A stretch of DNA of 6,739 nt from Desulfobacterales bacterium. GTDB taxonomy: Bacteria; Desulfobacterota; Desulfobacteria; Desulfobacterales; Desulfobacteraceae. How positions within the stretch are numbered: the stretch's first letter is position 1; each line of letters begins with the position of its first letter. The notes beneath the pieces are model-generated. The model saw only the letters and a program-made list of their open reading frames with translations. It made no database searches and had not been told where the DNA came from. Shown piece after piece: positions 4,795 to 6,739 of the stretch. Made by a program: the position numbers and the translations under genes. The stretch spans positions 1-6,739 of the forward strand of contig JAKSBB010000017.1 in assembly GCA_022361315.1 (NCBI GenBank). Direction: 5' to 3'.

Positions 4795-6739
4795 GTGTTA
4801 CATCTGATTAAAAGCAACCGCATGGAACACCTGGTAACGGCCCTGTGCCGGGTGATCTCCCAGGTACCTGAGGACCCGATGAAGCCGGAGATGATCGGTA
4901 TTCAGTCCAGGGGCATGAAGCAATGGTTGACCACCGCCATTGCAGAAGCCTTCGGCATCTGTGCCAATGTGGAATTTCTCTTTCCAAGGGAGATTATCGA
5001 GCGGGTGACCGGCGTCGAAAAAACGCGTGGTGAGGAATTGCCGGTGTTGAACCGGGATATGATGACCTGGGCGGTGATGGATATGCTGGGGGAAAAATCT
5101 TTCGGTGCAGGCCTGGGAGCGCTGCCGTCCGCCTACGTCAACGCAGATAAGAACGGCCGGAAAACCCTCCAACTCAGCCGGAAAATCGCAGCCTGCTTTG
5201 ACGACTGTCAGGTGTATCGTCCTGATTTGCTGGCGGCCTGGAGCAAAAATAATGATACCCTCGGCGGGTTGCCCAATGGCCCCGGGGATATTCACGCCAG
5301 TTGGCAGGCGGAACTCTGGCGGAAATTGATACGTCTGGGAACCCCACTGCCGCAACGGGTGGCGCCTTTAACCGTTGCCGGTACAGGTACCATGCCGGAA
5401 CGGATTTCTCTTTTCGGTGTCAGTGCCATGCCCCCGGGATTTTTAGAGGCCTTTGATATTCTGGGGCGGACCGTTGATGTTTACTTCTTCCTGCTCACCC
5501 CGTCCAACCAGTTCTTCTTTGATCAGCGCTCAAAACGGCAGGTTGACCGGATGGCGCTGGAAGAGGATAACGGGGCCGGGGAACATTTGGACATGACCCC
5601 GGGGCTGTTTGATGATCTCTTTGCAGGGCAGGGGGGCAATCCGCTTCTGGCCGCATTGGGGCGGACAGGGAGAGAGTTTCACGGCATCCTGGAAAACTTT
5701 GACTATCACGAACCCTTCGGCGAGTTGTTTGAAGATCCCGTCCCTCAGCTCATTACGCGACCGGAAACCGGTGATTCCCAAACCCTGTCCATGCTGGCGG
5801 TGATTCAATCCGATATTCTCAATCTGGTACACCGGGGAAAGGATCTGGACGCACAGACGTTGCCGGTGGCTGAGGGTGACCGGTCAGTGGCCGTTCATGC
5901 CTGCCATTCTCCCATGCGGGAGGCCCAGGTGCTCAAAGATCTGCTGCTGGACGCCTTCCGGAAGGATCCGGATCTTGCTCCCCATGATATAATCGTCATG
6001 ATGCCGGATATCGAAGCCTATGCCCCCTATCTGGAGGCGGTTTTTTCCCAGGCACCGAGAATACCCTATACGGTGTCGGACCGGCGGAAGCGTTCTGAAT
6101 CCCGCACCCTGGATGCCTTTCTCAAAATTCTGGCACTGACGGATACCCGTCTGGAAGCGGCCCCTGTCATGGCGGTGCTGCTGGCACCGGCCGTTGCTGA
6201 AAAGTTCGGCCTGGGGCTTACAGACCGGGACCGGGTGGCGGAGGCATTTACCGCAGCCGGTGTTATCTGGGGAGAAGACGGTGCACACAGGGAACGTTTG
6301 ATGGGGAAAGGTGTTGAGGAAAACACCTGGCAGTTTGGCATGCGGCGGCTGATGGCCGGCATCGCCATGCCGGACGGAGAAGACGACCTGATTAGCACCG
6401 TGTTGCCAGGTGACGGGTTTGAAGGGCTGGACGCAGACATTCTTGGCCGTGCCGCCCATTTTCTGAATACGCTTTTTTCCTGTCTCGACAGCCTGGCTCG
6501 CGAGAGAACCCCCGGGGACTGGGGGGACACGCTGAAGTTCCTGGTGCGGTCACTCCTGGAAACAGACCACAGCAACGAAGGAGATATCGGCTTCCTGCTC
6601 AACGCCATAGACGAGATGGCTGCCCAGGCTGCGGAGGGCGGATACGATAGCGCTGTCGGATTCCCCGTCATCCGCGACATAATCGAACACAAGCTGGATC
6701 AGAACATTTCCCAGGGCAGCTTCCTGGCCGGCAGCCTGA
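4795..6739 (+). CDS. recC: Exodeoxyribonuclease V subunit gamma RecC (partial, C-terminus beyond the window)
   Basis: RecC is the non-catalytic scaffold of the RecBCD helicase-nuclease, which resects double-strand breaks and reads Chi in single-stranded DNA. The frame gives 648 codons and is still open at the right edge; E. coli RecC has about 1120 residues, so nearly half is missing. Conserved blocks recognised against E. coli RecC: SNR at 7-9, QSRGMKQWL at 37-45, FGICAN at 53-58, LQLSRK and VYRPD at 125-144, the block around SLFGVSAMPPGFLEAF, CHSPMRE at 370-376, DIIVMMPDI at 398-406, IPYTVSDRR at 423-431, and ISQ..FLAG at 638-646. The N-terminal part is a helicase-like fold without an intact Walker motif, as normal for RecC. 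Start: the GTG at 4795 is the only common start codon after the in-frame TAA at 4786-4788 that keeps the SNR block; the ATG at 4822 would remove it. The ribosome site is weak (GGAA at 4778-4781, 13 bases away). recB and recD are expected to the right but not seen. Confidence 0.94.
   Translation, partial: MLHLIKSNRMEHLVTALCRVISQVPEDPMKPEMIGIQSRGMKQWLTTAIAEAFGICANVEFLFPREIIERVTGVEKTRGEELPVLNRDMMTWAVMDMLGEKSFGAGLGALPSAYVNADKNGRKTLQLSRKIAACFDDCQVYRPDLLAAWSKNNDTLGGLPNGPGDIHASWQAELWRKLIRLGTPLPQRVAPLTVAGTGTMPERISLFGVSAMPPGFLEAFDILGRTVDVYFFLLTPSNQFFFDQRSKRQVDRMALEEDNGAGEHLDMTPGLFDDLFAGQGGNPLLAALGRTGREFHGILENFDYHEPFGELFEDPVPQLITRPETGDSQTLSMLAVIQSDILNLVHRGKDLDAQTLPVAEGDRSVAVHACHSPMREAQVLKDLLLDAFRKDPDLAPHDIIVMMPDIEAYAPYLEAVFSQAPRIPYTVSDRRKRSESRTLDAFLKILALTDTRLEAAPVMAVLLAPAVAEKFGLGLTDRDRVAEAFTAAGVIWGEDGAHRERLMGKGVEENTWQFGMRRLMAGIAMPDGEDDLISTVLPGDGFEGLDADILGRAAHFLNTLFSCLDSLARERTPGDWGDTLKFLVRSLLETDHSNEGDIGFLLNAIDEMAAQAAEGGYDSAVGFPVIRDIIEHKLDQNISQGSFLAGSL

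Noticed and set aside
4540..5235. Possible defence or mobile system spanning the divergent genes
   Set aside because: RecC is a housekeeping repair subunit and the kinase pair is ordinary signalling. No inverted ends, direct target repeats, integrase or composition break is visible, and nothing links the two operons functionally.
4798..5355. Minus-strand open frame of 185 codons over the start of recC
   Set aside because: It is antisense to the RecC N-terminal blocks that match E. coli residue by residue. The product is unfamiliar and rich in residues typical of shadow frames.
5884..6692. Two minus-strand open frames (5884-6459 and 6066-6692) in the right part
   Set aside because: They overlap each other and sit opposite the conserved CHSPMRE to ISQ..FLAG region of recC, so both are shadows.
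6737..6739. TGA at the very end of the window as a possible stop of recC
   Set aside because: It is out of frame: recC codons begin at 6733 (AGC) and 6736 (CTG), leaving a single A at 6739. The gene is cut by the window, not ended.

Overview
This window looks like ordinary chromosomal DNA from a GC-rich Gram-negative bacterium with heavy multidomain two-component signalling. A member of the Desulfobacterota (Desulfobacteraceae-like) is my best guess, based on the style of the hybrid kinase, the response regulator and the RecC protein. That assignment is inference from protein character, not from a marker gene. No RNA gene, insertion sequence, CRISPR array or phage gene was seen.

Layout. Positions 1-396 (minus) hold the N-terminal part of a response regulator that runs off the left edge. 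Ten bases upstream of it, on the same strand, ends a very large cytoplasmic hybrid histidine kinase (407-4525, minus, with a revised GTG start). Its domain order is REC-PAS-PAS-GAF-coiled coil-PAS-HisKA-HATPase-REC-Hpt-tail. Positions 4526-4794 form a divergent intergenic region. It contains a perfect 18-bp palindrome against the kinase ribosome binding site, a possible kinase promoter, a 7-bp direct repeat and a near-match to a sigma-54 promoter facing right. From 4795 to the right edge (plus) lies the first 648 codons of recC, the gamma subunit of exodeoxyribonuclease V, with a GTG start that an ATG-only gene finder would miss.

How the genes fit together. The kinase carries every station of a phosphorelay (His, Asp, His) plus an extra N-terminal receiver. 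The adjacent response regulator is the natural final acceptor and is probably translationally coupled to the kinase. The linker after its receiver resembles proteins that continue into an HD-GYP cyclic-di-GMP phosphodiesterase, but the output domain is outside the window. recC is transcribed away from this pair and belongs to the separate RecBCD recombination and repair system. Its partners recB and recD are not visible.

The most unusual points are the two perfect palindromes (one in the kinase leader, one inside the response regulator reading frame), the RecC substitutions at positions that contact Chi in E. coli, and the two start-codon revisions. I did not find a convincing new defence or mobile system here.
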